NCBI GenBank assembly: GCA_023079485.1
Contig: CM041084.1
Location: forward strand, 122,562,467 to 122,626,466
DNA from: Archilochus colubris
Taxonomy: Eukaryota; Chordata; Aves; Apodiformes; Trochilidae
Direction of reading: 5' to 3'
DNA: 64,000 bases
Of this stretch, positions 12,272 through 24,471 are shown in pieces. The notes under the pieces were generated by a model. That model was given only the letters and a program-made list of their open reading frames with translations, was not told where the DNA came from and made no database searches. The translations under genes were made by a program, and so were the position numbers. Within the stretch, counting starts at the first letter, position 1. Each line of letters begins with the position of its first letter.

Positions 12272-15200
12272 ACATTGGTAGATGTATCCAATATATCTTT
12301 GATCATAATGCATTTGACTCACCACAAGAGTAAAAACTGTAGAATTCCTAAGGATGTGTCCATTACTAACCAAATCTGAATTTATCCACTAGACAGCTGC
12401 TAACATTATGAAATTTATGATGAATAAACCAAAATGGATAAGATACATCAGCAAACCGAATGCTGCCAATAAAAATTGCTTTGCAACTGATTTTATACAA
12501 GCAGTTTCCTTGCACTGGGAAAATCCTTCTAACAATTAAAACCTTCAGGTGCTTTGGAAGCTGGCACAAATTTACTTCCTTTGTTTTTCTTATGCTTTAT
12601 TTATGACCTGCCAAGTGCTTATAATAGAAAAGCAGGGAGCAAAACTTGAAAATTACTAAGGTTTAGCTACAGTGCCATACAAGGCAATAAAATCTGAAAT
12701 GGTAGTGTTTTCTCTTCCTAATTCTGATGTCACAAAGATGTATCAACAGCTCCAAAGGTCTGTGACTGTCTCCAAATCTGGATGACAGGCACATGTTAAC
12801 CACATGTGCATAAACATGCATATTTATTGGAGTTCCCTAGGTATAATTTTGTAAAAAGGGATGGCCATATTTGTTCCACCACAAACTCCATAAGAATTCC
12901 AGTACTAACTTTATAATTTATTTGCTAAATTAGACAATACAACAGTGAGTTTAAAATAGCCTGCCACTTGTGTGCACTGCTAATGGTCTGCTAAGGACCT
13001 TGTTGTCCCCATCTCAAAGGACAATATATATTCTGCTTATGAGCTAAAAATTTAGTTCTAAAGAACTCTTAAAGGCCTAAATTTTATGAAAGATAATTGT
13101 CGAAGTGAGGTGTGGACAGATTTAGAAAGCAGTGGTATTATAGGTGAGACAGAAATTGACCTAAACATCACCATCTTGACACTTCAGCTTTTAGGTAACC
13201 AGAACTGGAAGCTTATCTACTTCTGTTTTCCATCTATAGAGTAGATGTGGTATTACCACTGGAAGGGAAAAACTTGAAGTGTAGAGTGTGCATTGACATG
13301 TACAACGTACATTGGTTTTGAGCTCCACCTTCTTGTTTAGGCTTTCAGAGTCTGACACCAAAGAAAGATGGGGCCAGTATATGAAACTCTCAGTACCACA
13401 AAATGGAGCTGGGAGACCCAAAGCTCTGTTTGGGATCATGGTGGAGCACTCTAAGCACTGACACTGCTATGTGCAGAAGAGATTGTATTTAAAATAGACA
13501 AGAAATGTAACTGGGATCAGTCTGAGGGAAAATCTCTACCTCCTCCAGCAATTTTCCTGAGTGCAATGGATTGCAATATATTTTTCCCATCTGCACCTCA
13601 AGAAAAGGGAGGGAATGAGTTCTTCTCGGCTGTTTCATCTGAGAGAGTGGAAATTCACTGTGTACACTTGGATGAAAGCTTTTACTCTCAAATTATTTAC
13701 AGAATAATAGCTTTGTAGCCAGAACTGGAAGAGCAGTAACAGTTACTGAATAAATGAGGCTGGTGAGGGTGGAGGGACTGGAGGGGATTGTGCAGCTGGT
13801 CAGGGAGGAGGGTGCCCTGTAGCTGGGGGCAGCCACCAGAGAACAAACATCTCGGGGTGGGGGGAAAGGCCACGTATCAGTGAGCTGGGGAGTCACAGTT
13901 CAGAGATTTAATACAAGTGGGTGCTGTAAGTATTTAGAATTAGAAAACTGCCTTCATCTCCTGCCAGGGTTGTTCTGCATGAGTGGTGTTTTTTGGTTGG
14001 ATGCCGGTAGCCTATTTGGCCTCCTCGCGTTATAAATTACTGTTGAGGAATTGTTGGCTTGGTCATAGAGCTGTATGGGCTTAGGGTTTTTTCCAAATAT
14101 CATGTGATAACTGGAATCATGTAGTCACTGCAGTTTTGTATTTTTTTTAGTTCTGGCTAGAACATAATATTTTGATACAGCAGTTAATATGGATGCTTGC
14201 TGTTTTCTTCTTGCAAGAAACAGACCTCTGCATACCACTTCTTAAACCTCCCTCTTGATTAAGGAACTCACAAAGGGGAGGTGCTAGCTTCTGTGGGGGG
14301 TTTTTTGCAGCTCATTTTATAATTAATTCTCCTTCTCAAGTTTTGAGTTGCAGGAATCGAGCAAAAATTGAAACAGAACTTTTCTAAAGAAAAAAAAATC
14401 AAATAAGCCCCACAGCTTGCACAGTGCTTGGAAAATGTGAGTTAGGTCCACCCTCATGCTCCGAAAGCAGAAAGCAAATAGAAGAATTTAACAATGTTTC
14501 CCAAAATAAATAACCACAGTGTGGGGGCACACTTCACTGGAGGTGTGTGTGTAGGAGTTGTTCTCAATTTTTTCTAATCCTCAAATTCGGCACATCTGCC
14601 ACAAACTAAATAAACAAATCGTTATTGGAGTCAGGAAAGGACAAGCTAATATAAAACAGGCTGAGGCATAAATTAGTAGTCATGGTAATCTGTCACAGGT
14701 GAGTGCTCCTGAGAGAAGTGACTTGAAATGTCAAACAAACCTTCTACTGAAATCTGGGAATGTATTTATCCAACCACTTTATTTTAATCTAAGAATTAGC
14801 AACAGCTACTACAAAAAAAAATGCATATAGAGAAACATGAACACTGCAAGCTGTTGTAAAACATACGACAATGATAAACTCCCTTCTGGGGCTTCTCTGC
14901 CATCATAGTGCCCGTGTAGCCAGGTGTTCTGAGCAGCCACAGAAAGTCAGGCCTCTCTCAATCAGATATTATGGAAACTCGAAGCTATTCCAATGGTCTA
15001 TGGGATTCAATTTCTTCTTTTTCTTTGCATCCATTAGAATTGTCAGTGTCAAAGAAAAGAAAAGTTGGGATTCCTGCATAATCCTAATTCCAACACTGGA
15101 GTTTCTGATTTTATGAGGGAAAAATGACCCATGGTTCAACAAGACGAAGGATAAAACAGTGACAGCTGGTGGCAAGTAAACGTGCTCCTCTCCTAAATGC

Positions 15201-15388
15201 TTCCATACTCACAGCAACTGCTAATGCCAACTTTGCCAAAACTTTTAACACTTCAGGCTCAAGATAGTGCATTAAGCTCAAGCTGATCATCAGAGGAACA
15301 CTGAGGAAACTGCTAAGCAGATGTCAGAATTGCTGGCCAAACTTGGCAAATAATTAACACTTTGACTAAATGACTAGACTCAATAGAG

Positions 15389-15406
15389 CACACACACACA
15401 CACACA
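15389..15406. repeat. (CA)n microsatellite
   Basis: About nine uninterrupted CA units. This is a typical vertebrate dinucleotide repeat, likely polymorphic in length. Confidence 0.9.
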
Positions 15407-17399
15407 GTGAATGGGGGCTATTTCTGGAGTGCTTGGGGAGCATTATGACAGAATGTTTGTTCTTACAGTTCAGCCACCCTTAGCCATCCTCTAACATTTC
15501 CCCCTTCAGACTGGAACAGTTTAAAAAAATAATTCTGTCTGAAGTGCTATTAAATTTGGAAACCAAATATATTTAGCCCTTGTTTCATGAAAATTACTGT
15601 CTGCTCAGGTTCATGTTGTTTTGATCAGAACTTGATGAATAGCACACAGTTAGCTTTCTTTTTTAGGTATAAAGGTGAAACAATTATCCTAGACCCTTTA
15701 CTGAATCTTTGTGATATGGGCTGTTTGGGTATAACAACAAAGCAGGTTTATTTGATGGCTAAACAGTCTTAACCAAGCTAAATAGCTGAGACAGCAAATC
15801 TTTATTTAGATATAATTGCAACAGAATCTAATTAACAGTTGTATAGTAAAGACTTGAGAGCCTCTGATCTCTTAAAAATCACCAGTACTGCTAAAACTTA
15901 CAAACTCACAAAAATTGTATGAGACCGATTTATTTTGTGAGATTTTTTGCACTTAAGTCATTAATGTGATTTCTTCTGAAGGAAAATAGTAACTGTCATT
16001 AAAAATAAACACAATGAAAACATGATTAAAAGGGCCAAATCCGTGAGAAAGAGTGAAATACTGGGAGAACTAGTAGTGAAGAGACTTGCCCTACTCTGCA
16101 GCAGACTGAGGTAGATACTACAGTTCCAGAGATTTTCATGCTATCTAAAGAGTAATCTAGGAAACATATTTCTATTTTAACTACAGAGTGATAATGGCAA
16201 AACTGTGCCCCCAGCATGGGCGGGTACAGCCCTTCTCTGTCTGCTGCCAAAAGATGGGGTGGGCCTGTAGCAGAGGGCTCCAGGTAATGTGAGGCTGTAG
16301 CTCATTTATCACATTTCTCAGCAGCAATACAAACACTCTTCTGCTTGTTTGATCTGATATGCAGACAGGAAAAAAAAATATAATTTGCAGTATTCCACTA
16401 AAAGGAGGGGAAGTAAGAGCTAAGGTCACCTACAATAATGATTTTATGTGTCCTTCTTTTAAAATCCTTGGCTGCTGTATTACTTGAACCAGGAGAAAGT
16501 TCAGGCTTAGAAGTAAAGAAAAAAAACCCCACAACTTTTTTTCTTTTGTTTACCATCTTTTCCTTCCTACTCCTCCACTGCAGATGACTAACTTCCCCTT
16601 CAGTCCTCAAGAGGACTGTCAGTGCAGCACAGCCCCCAACTGTCTGAGGGATGGCTCATTCCACTCAGAGAAACTTGCAGGGATGCAGAATCGGCAGCCC
16701 ACGCGTGGCCTCCCTGCTGTGTCTTTCTCAGATGCAGCTCCTGATCATGTGTAGAACGTGGAAATAAAGCCTATAGGTTCTTTTTTTTTTGTAGGTAAAT
16801 TGGTAGCTGCTTATCTTCTGTCTCATAAGCTCTTCAGGTCCACAGAGGAAATCTGACCATGGCTGTTGTACCAGCAAGAGAAATCCTGCACTGCTCACTC
16901 AGCTGCACGTCTTCCCTCTGCACATGCAAATGATTCCATCCGCCCAGGTTCCATCACCTGGCTCTTGGGGGCATGTAGATCCCTTCTCCCAGGAATGCCA
17001 CAGCCATGCAAGGAGAAAAACACACTGCTCACAGCAGTAACATGCCAATATTCAATGCAATTCAGGCAAAGTCAAACAGTTGTTTTATATTCAACCCCAA
17101 CAACTTTTTGGTGAGCAGTGAGATGCAGCTGCACTCTGATACTGCAGAAATGAGTAAGTCAGAAGTACCTGCAAGTTAATGAGGCCACAAAAAAGGCAAA
17201 CATTTTTCCTTCTGCATGCAGTCTGACATTTTCTACAGCTTGTCTCTGCATTTTTCTTTTTTTTTTTTTTCTTTTTAATTTGGCCCCAGAGCAGATAGGA
17301 ATATTAGCCCCCCAGAAATGAGTTTTGCAGGAAAATCTAATTACATACAGTGTATTTCAACCCAGGACACTTTTCACAGCCTACTTTTAAACCAAAACT

Positions 17400-17880
17400 A
17401 CTAGTTATGGTGCTATGATGTCATTATCAATGTTATAATAGGGATTTTGTGTCTGACCTGACTCCTATCTCACCACTCTATCAGATTGGTTGGCTTTTGC
17501 AAAGTCTGATTAAGCATTAACACAAAACATAAATCCTAAGGAATTTTCCCAGCCACTCTGACATTTTCTAGCTTGCTGCCATGCATAAATGCCCCCTTCT
17601 ACGAAATCCTATGCTAGTGCCTTAGTGGATGAATGCAAAACATTCTTGGAGCCATGGTAAATACAGACTTTTACATGGAGACATTTAATTTATTCCAGCT
17701 GCATTATTTTTCATCTGTTGCTAATGTCCTTTATTTTCCTAAAGAAACCACCTGTTGTTTTAGTTAAATGGCTGAAACTACTATCTGCCTGTTTTAAGTT
17801 TAGGATCCAGAGATGATGTAACAACAAGATGGTCATTCAATCTGTATTCTCCAAACAGATAACAACATTCAATATCCAAA
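17400..17880. promoter_or_regulatory. Candidate conserved noncoding element
   Basis: This non-repetitive stretch of mixed composition has no open frame. It carries an inverted CCAAT-type word (GATTGG near 17485), GATTAAGCATTAAC, ATGCATAAAT and TAATTTATT. It resembles the texture of deeply conserved vertebrate enhancers and differs from the simple AT-rich DNA on either side. The assignment rests on motif density alone; a cross-species alignment would decide it. Confidence 0.2.
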
Positions 17881-19853
17881 TGAAAGACAAATGTTCAGTT
17901 GGACAGAGAAGCAGCTGAAGCAACTTGGACTGAATTTTTGGTGGGAATAAAGTCCTCTGCCTTTAAAATCCAGGCTGTTGTCACAGTTAGGAACACACCC
18001 TTAGAAAAGAGCAAACAGATCCTCCCAAACACAGGGAACTGCACATGGTTTCCAAATAAGGAATTCTCCATGGAGACAAAGGGAATCATCCTCTTTTCCT
18101 ACTGTAAGCGAAATGAATAATTTTTCCCCTAGATGAAACTTAAGTATACTTTCCAAGATGAACACATTCACTTTGCCATTTTGAAGCCCCTATGTTTTCA
18201 GTTTTGATTTTGCAAGAGGATGCAAAATATGATGTCTCAAGTGGCAGTAGGCAGACTTGTTTCTCTAGGTTCTTCCTGCTCTCTGCAACACTTGATCTGG
18301 GAGAGCCTGTCTGTCTGCAGAGACAAAATGAAAAGCATTCTTTATTTTTTAAATACAAACTATCTTTCTGCAGTCTGCAGAAAATATGGTCGTATGACAA
18401 GTAGTTGTTACTGGGCCCAGAATAAAGGGACCAAACCCAGATGTGTATAACTCATTTAGGAGAAGAAAAAAAAAGCCTTAACAGCTGTCTAATCTGCTGT
18501 TGCTCTGTTTGCCTTATGCTGAGTAACAGGCTTTAGGAATGTCTTATTATCAAGGTTAAAGATTACTATACTCACATGGATTTAAAAAACCTGCCTCTGA
18601 ACCTACATCTGACATACCCTTGCCTTCAAAGTCCAGCAAAGCCACCTCTACCTCTACCTCTACCTCTGTGGTGACATGAATCACCAGCTTGTGAGCTCCT
18701 GGACAGAACAGACAATGTCAGTTATGTGCAACTCTACAGTTCCTGTCTGGCATTCTGAATCTTCTATATTAGTGCTTTGGATCGAGTTCTTACTCGCAGC
18801 TTTGTAAGAGTTGTTTCAGCCACAGGCACACCTCTCAACTACTGCTGGAAGATCTCCCTTCTACCGTCAAGACCTTATTATTAGTGATTTCTTTTCCCTC
18901 TGAGAAGCTGGCAAGCAATCAGATACAGTGATGGCATAGCCTCTGACCAGCTTACACCCTAAGTATCTTCCCCGATACCACTGTGGACAACAGTGGCTGT
19001 CAGCTATTCCAGCCAACTCGGTCCCTGGAATGTTCCAGCAGGCCTCCCACTGATGCTCCCCCAGAGCTGCTGGATTCAAGAACAAACATAGTGTTAGACC
19101 CAATAAAGAGGTCAACAAAGCTGGAATTTCTATGCATATCATCTGACACTATGTTTCCATCTCCAAACCAAGGGTTAGGTCCCAGTTGAGAACAATGTTT
19201 TTCTGCTCCGGCAGTGACTGGAGTTCCTCAGACTTTTTTGTTGGTAACAACAGCACAACCAATACATGCTGTGCAAGGACTACCGGGAGGAGTGAGTTTT
19301 TTAGGCTTTAAGGAAATAATGCACTCATTCTATAAACTTTCCTCCTGTACTTGGAGAAAGGTAGAGAAGAGTAAGAGAAGACATCTCCTGTTTCACCTCT
19401 CTCTGACACAATGGAGAGAGCTGTGTTCCACATCTGGCCTTGAACTGAGCACTGGACAAACCCCACCCCAGCCACTGCTTCTCAGTTACACTCTTATCAC
19501 TCTCCCGACCGTTTTCATCCCTGGGAAAGCTCACTCTTGCCAGACATGTTCTAGCTTCTTCCACCCACCCAGCAGAGTTTCCCTGGCAGCTGTGTCTTAG
19601 CCTTGCTCCAGCCCCTAGGATGTCTCCACCTACTACTTCCTGCTATGAAAACCCTTTAGATTTAAACTACATCTGCTAACTTGGATGATGAGACACCAGA
19701 TGCTGAGCTGTATCACCTCTCAAAGGCACAGGTGGGGGAAGGGATGCATCTTTTTTTTTTTTTTGCTTGGGTTCTAGGGCAATCAGCACAAATCAAGAAT
19801 TGGGTCTGTTTTAGCAACCCTTTAATTCATTCCAGCAGCCCCTATAGGGGCTT
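17881..19853. other. Unique DNA, no gene recognised
   Basis: Overlapping short frames exist on both strands (18140-18400 minus and 18192-18450 plus; 18867-19142 minus; 19214-19600 plus, 128 codons). None contains a recognisable domain. An (ACCTCT)4 repeat lies at 18644-18667 and a T-run at about 19751-19764. The open frame 19681-20196 begins here, but only its part after about 19854 is meaningful, where it enters CR1. Confidence 0.55.
18644..18667. repeat. (ACCTCT)4 hexanucleotide repeat
   Basis: Four perfect tandem hexamers of ACCTCT in unique DNA form a small simple repeat. Confidence 0.85.
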
Positions 19854-19854
19854 T

Positions 19855-20413
19855 CAGGTGGCCAAGAAGGCCAATGGCATCCTGGCCTGTATCAGGAACA
19901 GTGTGGCCAGCAGGTCCAAGGAAGTGATTCTGCCCCTGTACTCAGCTCTGGTGAGGCCACACCTCGAGTACTGTGTCCAGGTCTGGGCCCCTCAGTTTAG
20001 GAAGGATAGCAAGGTCCTGGAGCGGGTCCAAAGGAGGGCAACTGGGCTGGTGAAGGGACTTGAGCACAGACCCTATGAGGAGAGGCTGAGGGAGCTGGGG
20101 CTGTTCAGCCTGAAGAAGAGGCGGCTCAGGGGAGACCTCATCACTTTCTACAACTCCCTGAAAGGAGGTTGTAGCCAGGTTGTAGCCAGGTTGTAGCCAG
20201 TTGTCTGGGCTCTTTTCCCAGACGACTTTCAACAAGACAAGAGGGCATGGTCTTAAGTTGTGCCAGGGGAAGTTCAGGTTAGATATTAGAAAGAATTTCT
20301 TCACCGAGAGGGTGATCAGGCATTGGAATGGGCTGCCCAGGGAAGTAGTGGATTCTCCGTCCCTGGAGATATTTAGAAAGAGACTGGATATGGCACTCAG
20401 TGCCATGGTCTAG
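19855..20413 (+). pseudogene. CR1 ORF2 C-terminal remnant, frameshifted (copy 1)
   Basis: This encodes the end of the CR1 ORF2 polyprotein (endonuclease plus reverse transcriptase), covering only the region downstream of the RT catalytic core. The first segment, to 20196, reads through [35 protein letters not shown] and the Arg-rich RRATGL and [10 protein letters not shown] blocks. The second segment (from about 20201, another frame) has [38 protein letters not shown] and ends LSAMV before a TAG. The frame changes at the 11-bp triplication at 20167-20199; this spot is 19 bases longer than in copy 2, giving a net +1 shift. No catalytic residues remain, so it is non-functional. Confidence 0.93.
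20167..20199 (+). repeat. 11-bp triplication inside CR1 copy 1
   Basis: The unit GGTTGTAGCCA occurs three times in a row without mismatch, at the CR1 position where copy 2 has a single TGTAGCC followed by a G-rich spacer. It is a secondary local expansion that disrupts the ORF2 frame. Confidence 0.9.
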
Positions 20414-20502
20414 CAACCGCAACGGTGGTCCAAGGGTTGGACTCGATGATCTATGAGGTCCCTTCCAACCCAGCCAATTCCATGATTCTATGATTCTATG
20501 AT

Positions 20503-23500
20503 AGCACAGAAGAGCCACCAGAGTGAACACTCCCTGTACAGCAACCACGTGGGAGTATTTGTGACTGTCCCACACAGCTCTCACACAATTCTCCTGGTAT
20601 GGCTGTGATCTTTCATGATTCTTCAGCTGTAATAACCTGGCCTTGATGTGATCCCTAGCAACTGTTAAGGCCCTTCCCTTGCATGTAATGCAAGAGCAAA
20701 TGAGCAGCTCCAGTCCAGCTGGGTGCAAAAAGGTGCAAAGGCTTCAAGAAACAAGGTGGGAGAAGAGTGAGGAAGATGAAAGCTGTGTAGTGCTGTGGAG
20801 ACTAGGGAAGGAGCTGCAAAGGGCTCTTTGGGAGGGGGTGTTCTACAGGAAGCTCTGCAAAGAAAGGAGAGACTGCTTTGGACTCCCTCTGGACAGCTTT
20901 TTTTTTTTTGTGGAAAAGGGAGTGAATTAGTTCAATGCTTCATCATTGAGGCGGTGGCTTGTTCTGTTTGCTGCTCTCCAAGCTATTAAAAATGGAAATA
21001 CCAAAAATGAAATCAAATTTTTGGAATCTCACTTGATCAGTGACTGAAGAGAAACAAGCATTTTTACATTTTATTTCCAGCTGGTATTTCATTTACTGCT
21101 GCAAAACTGCAATGTTTGAGCTGTAAATGCTTCAGGGAACTTGAAAGAAAACTATTTTCCCTGGATCTTAAATCACAGAAATGTTTCTATTACTATGAAT
21201 TTCTCACATTGTACAGAAAAATGAGCTTTGATGCTTATGAATCTAGCTCTTCTTTATTTACCTCATAACATTAAAGTAGGAAATGGTTCATAAATATTTG
21301 TTAGCATACCCCAAATGATGTCAAAACAATGAGTGTTAAGATTCCTAAAGAGATAAGCTAGTTTCATGACAGTAGGCAACAGAAACACAAAGAGAAAGGG
21401 TCATTTATTAAAAGCTTAACATCACACAACAGCAAATACATGGTTATATCTCTAATAATCTAACTCTCAGAAAACATATGCTATGAATCCTTTTGAACCC
21501 CTCAAAACTTGTGTGTGGAACACAACATATGTCAGAAGCCTAAAACAAAGGATACATAAATATATTTAAGTGAATTTAGAATATTCTAGGATTTCAGTAT
21601 GGAGTATGAATTATTCATACTGCAATTCTAAGGATCTTTATGCCTGAGATGAATGAAAGTGAGTTTCCTATATTTCCAAAATACAGGAATACAGCTGTGA
21701 AATGAGTGATGTCCATCAGAATAAGGGACAAGTGAGAATTTTGAGATTCATTTTCACTGCATGATAAATTAGGCCCTTCTCTCCTTATTTTTACTGGCTT
21801 TCCTATATTAGGAAAACCTGACCAAAAGCAAGTTGTTGTTGCTTTTTTCCCACAAGAGACCAATCATCATAACATTTTCTACCCACTCTACATTTCTGTT
21901 TCTTGTTTCCTGGAGACCTTTAGAGTCCCCACCACACTGCCTTAATTGTCATGATAATAAAATTATGCCCTGTTCAGTTTCTGAAAGACAGAACAAGATC
22001 CAAATCCAGGAAAGGGTTCATGGCTGTGAATCAGCTAAGCAGACTTACTTAAGTAACACTGGACTGGAGGAAGATCCTGAGCCCCAAAGATTTAGATGTC
22101 TAACTTGTATTTAAAGATACCTAATTACCTTTAAGAATCTGAGCCTAAGCCCCTTGGGGTTAACTTGTGGCTGTCTCCTTAGCATTTCCTACAGCTATTT
22201 CAGAGAGATCCCTGTTCAGTTTGCTGAGTCTAGGCTTTTCAGGAGGGAAGAAGTCTCTCATTTCAAACCTATTGATGTTAATAGGTATTAGAGCAGGTAA
22301 AAGCCAAGGTGCTTCAAAGGAACAGCTGGCACCTTTAAATCCCCATGGTGAATTTAACTTTTCATTCCCATTAGCCTGACTTTGCACACAGCTGAAACTC
22401 ACCTACTACTACTCTCCCTTCTTCTTATGCTTTCCACTTCCTATATGCTCAAACTTCTTCCATGAATCCTACACAACGTGCTGCCTACCTCTAAGAAACA
22501 GCAGGCTTTTTCTTTCCTCTCCTGCTTTGCAACATCCTTGCTTTGGAATCCATCCAGTAAGCTCCTTAAGTACAGGGACTCACAAGTACTTAGCACAGAA
22601 GGGTATTACATAAATAATAATAATAATATAATTAATAGCCCATAAATGGAACCTTAAGGGGCTTCTAATCTTCACACGTGCTTGGAAAGCAACTTTCCGA
22701 AACTCTTTAATTTGGGTAAGAGTTCTAAGCAGCAACATAATAAGCAAAATACCAAACAGGTTTGTACAATTACATAGCCAGCTGGGCTCCAGCACAAGGC
22801 AGTATGTGTATATGGTTTGGCTGTGTCAGAGCATTGCCCATCCCCAGATTGCTGAAGTTGATTTTTAAACAAAGTTTCGGTGAACGTGTAGGATGTGTTA
22901 CTCTTCTGTGCTACTCCCTCGAAACTGGGTGCCAGGTTGGAGAAGTGAATGATTTTGGAAGCAGTGGATTTCTTTAACTTTCCTGAAATAAGAAATGACA
23001 TAATGCGTGTTGTTACACATACACTAGCAATACACTTTTGATGCCTATATTTAATGATCTTGATTTTTTTTTAAAGGTAAGTGATGTCATATGTATTTTT
23101 AACAACCCTGGTCTTTGTAATAATAATATTGTTCTCCATTTTCATGGAAGATTTTCAGTATTAAAATCGTGAGCAAAATGAGTAGAGTTGAGTTAACATT
23201 GCCACTGAACTTTCTCATCTTGTGAGTGAAATATCACCAATGTATAAAAGAATAGAAATACCCTTGAATAACTATTGTTGTTTCAGACCTACTTGACGAC
23301 AACATCACTACCCCACTGGTCAGCACTTCAAAGAGGAACTATTCACAGAATTTTCTGTGAAATGCATTTATTTTAGTAGAAATGTGAATGTTTTAGAGTG
23401 GAGCACTGATCTGTGCTTGCGAAGAGTTGTCCTAGAAACCTGCATTCCCCAAAATAACTAAGACTCAGGCAACTCAGGCCATCTCCCTGGTACTGCACCC

Positions 23501-23754
23501 ATTTCATGCTTTTCATGATACTTTGCATTTCTGGGAAGTATCACGGGAGGGATACCTTTAGTCTGGAAAGAGTTCCCAGGACTTCCACAGCCACTGGTGT
23601 GTTTTCAACGGAGATGTGGAAGTCTCCTGGGGAAAACCAGCCTACCTTGGGGAAAACAAAAACAAAAAACAAGCTTTCAAAGTTAGCCTGTTTCACTATT
23701 AACCTGTTTTACAGTTAGGGATGAGGAAAACTGCTGGCTTGGAAACTGAGATAG
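20503..23754. other. AT-rich unique DNA, no gene recognised
   Basis: This is the spacer between CR1 copy 1 and the CpG island. Open frames (for example 21833-22114 plus, 93 codons; 22672-23001 minus, 109 codons) lack motifs. The minus-strand frame 20279-20728 is the antisense of CR1 at its right part and is rejected. A short (AAT)n run lies at 22613-22631. No splice-bounded exon is recognisable. Confidence 0.55.
22613..22631. repeat. (AAT)n microsatellite
   Basis: About six units of a trinucleotide AAT/ATA repeat in AT-rich DNA. It is a simple repeat only. Confidence 0.8.
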
Positions 23755-24001
23755 CCCTCGGGGCTGCGCCTCCCTCACACGCCGCCTCCAAAGCTTGCGT
23801 GGGGGGTAACAGTGGATCCTCTTGGGGAAAAAAACAAACCAAAACAAACAAACCAAAGATTTTCCCGTAGCAGCTCTCTCTGCTTCACGTTTCTGCCCCT
23901 CGGAGAGGCCTCCGGGAGGGGGGATGACAAGGCCGTTCCCGCCCTCTCCCGCCCAGCAGCGGGAAGGAGGGCGCCGCGACGATTTAACGGCCGCGGCCGC
24001 C

Positions 24002-24103
24002 ATGGAAACGCGATCCCCTCCGGCGGGCCTGGGGGCTGCGGGCGCGGCGGGCCGGGCCGCGCCGGGGGTGGGAGGGGCGGCGGCGGGAAAACCGTCCCGC
24101 TGA
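24002..24103 (+). CDS. Short ORF with perfect Kozak start in the CpG island (speculative)
   Basis: An ATG at 24002-24004 sits in GCCGCCATGG, a full match to the vertebrate Kozak context. It opens a frame of 33 codons, METRSPPAGL at the start and GKPSR at the end, closed by TGA at 24101-24103. The peptide is rich in Gly, Ala, Pro and Arg, as any frame in this GC-rich DNA would be. It could be an upstream ORF, the start of a first coding exon that is spliced before the stop, or chance. The frame stays open upstream to about 23822. No homology is recognised and I do not claim a protein. Confidence 0.15.
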   Translation: METRSPPAGLGAAGAAGRAAPGVGGAAAGKPSR

Positions 24104-24155
24104 GGGGCTGAGACAAACCCGAGAGGAGTCAGCCTGAAATGCGGCGTCGTGGAGG

Positions 24156-24180
24156 GTTGTTTGTTTGTTTGTTTGTTTTG
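24156..24180. repeat. (TTGT)n tetranucleotide repeat
   Basis: About six TTGT units follow the island core, then a T-rich and G10 stretch at about 24215-24232. It is a simple repeat, possibly slippage-prone. Confidence 0.8.
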
Positions 24181-24471
24181 TTCGGTTTTTTGCGGGACAC
24201 GCAGTGTAGTTGTTGGTTTTTTTGGGGGGGGGGCTGAAAAAAATAATTTAAAAAACCTCACATGAGCATCATGGTCCAAATGTAGTCGGCGGAGCCGTTA
24301 TATTTATTTCTTTTTAATAAATCAGGAAAGCGGCGGGGGGCGGAGCGGCTGGGACTTTTTCCTGGCTGAAGGGGGAGGAATTGTAGTGGCGGGGGGAGAC
24401 GAGGCGCTGAGGGAGGGGAGGAGGGGGCAGCGGTGAGGGGGGGCAGCGGTGGGGGAGCCAGAACTCGGAAG

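Larger units (their letters stand above)
11061..17399. other. Unique DNA with minor simple repeats, no gene recognised
   Basis: No transposon or gene is recognisable here. Open frames of 60-82 codons occur on both strands (for example 13191-13439 and 16181-16429 minus, 16866-17114 plus). None carries a recognisable motif, and several overlap each other in different frames. The embedded repeats are a 10-bp triplicate at 11548-11578, a TAGAAA-rich block at 12199-12271, (CA)n at 15389-15406 and a T-rich tract at 17251-17277. Confidence 0.6.
19854..20502 (+). mobile_element. CR1 LINE, 5'-truncated, 3' end intact (copy 1)
   Basis: This is the 3' end of an avian CR1 non-LTR retrotransposon in sense orientation. 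It opens inside the ORF2 coding region, runs through the C-terminal codons and the short 3' UTR, and ends in the CR1 octamer repeat (ATTCTATG)n at 20477-20502. CR1 elements usually lack poly-A tails and target-site duplications and are nearly always 5'-truncated, as here. It is very similar to copy 2 at 28098-28701 (roughly 94% identical by eye), including the shared 3' UTR word CAACCGCAACGGTGG, so both belong to the same subfamily. An internal 11-bp triplication breaks the reading frame. Confidence 0.96.
23755..24370. promoter_or_regulatory. CpG island, candidate promoter
   Basis: The sequence changes abruptly from AT-rich to strongly GC-rich with many CpG dinucleotides. It includes a NotI-type word (GCGGCCGC, 23993-24000), GC boxes of the GGGGCGG type (near 24074 and 24338), and GCGGGCCGGGCCGCGCC between 24050 and 24066. 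This is the only clear CpG island in the window. CpG islands in warm-blooded vertebrates mark most housekeeping and developmental promoters, so a transcription start is likely, possibly bidirectional. I see no convincing TATA box in the core; the TATATTTATT at about 24299 lies at the right edge. No downstream or upstream gene can be named. Confidence 0.7.

Noticed and set aside
20279..20728. 149-codon minus-strand frame, and the 154-codon frame 19942-20406
   Set aside because: Both read CR1 copy 1 on the wrong strand. The same antisense pattern recurs at 28172-28633 in copy 2.
23683..24279. 198-codon minus-strand frame and overlapping frames in the CpG island
   Set aside because: GC-rich DNA lacks stops in all frames. 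The products are Pro/Ala/Arg-rich without a domain, and several frames are open at once on both strands.
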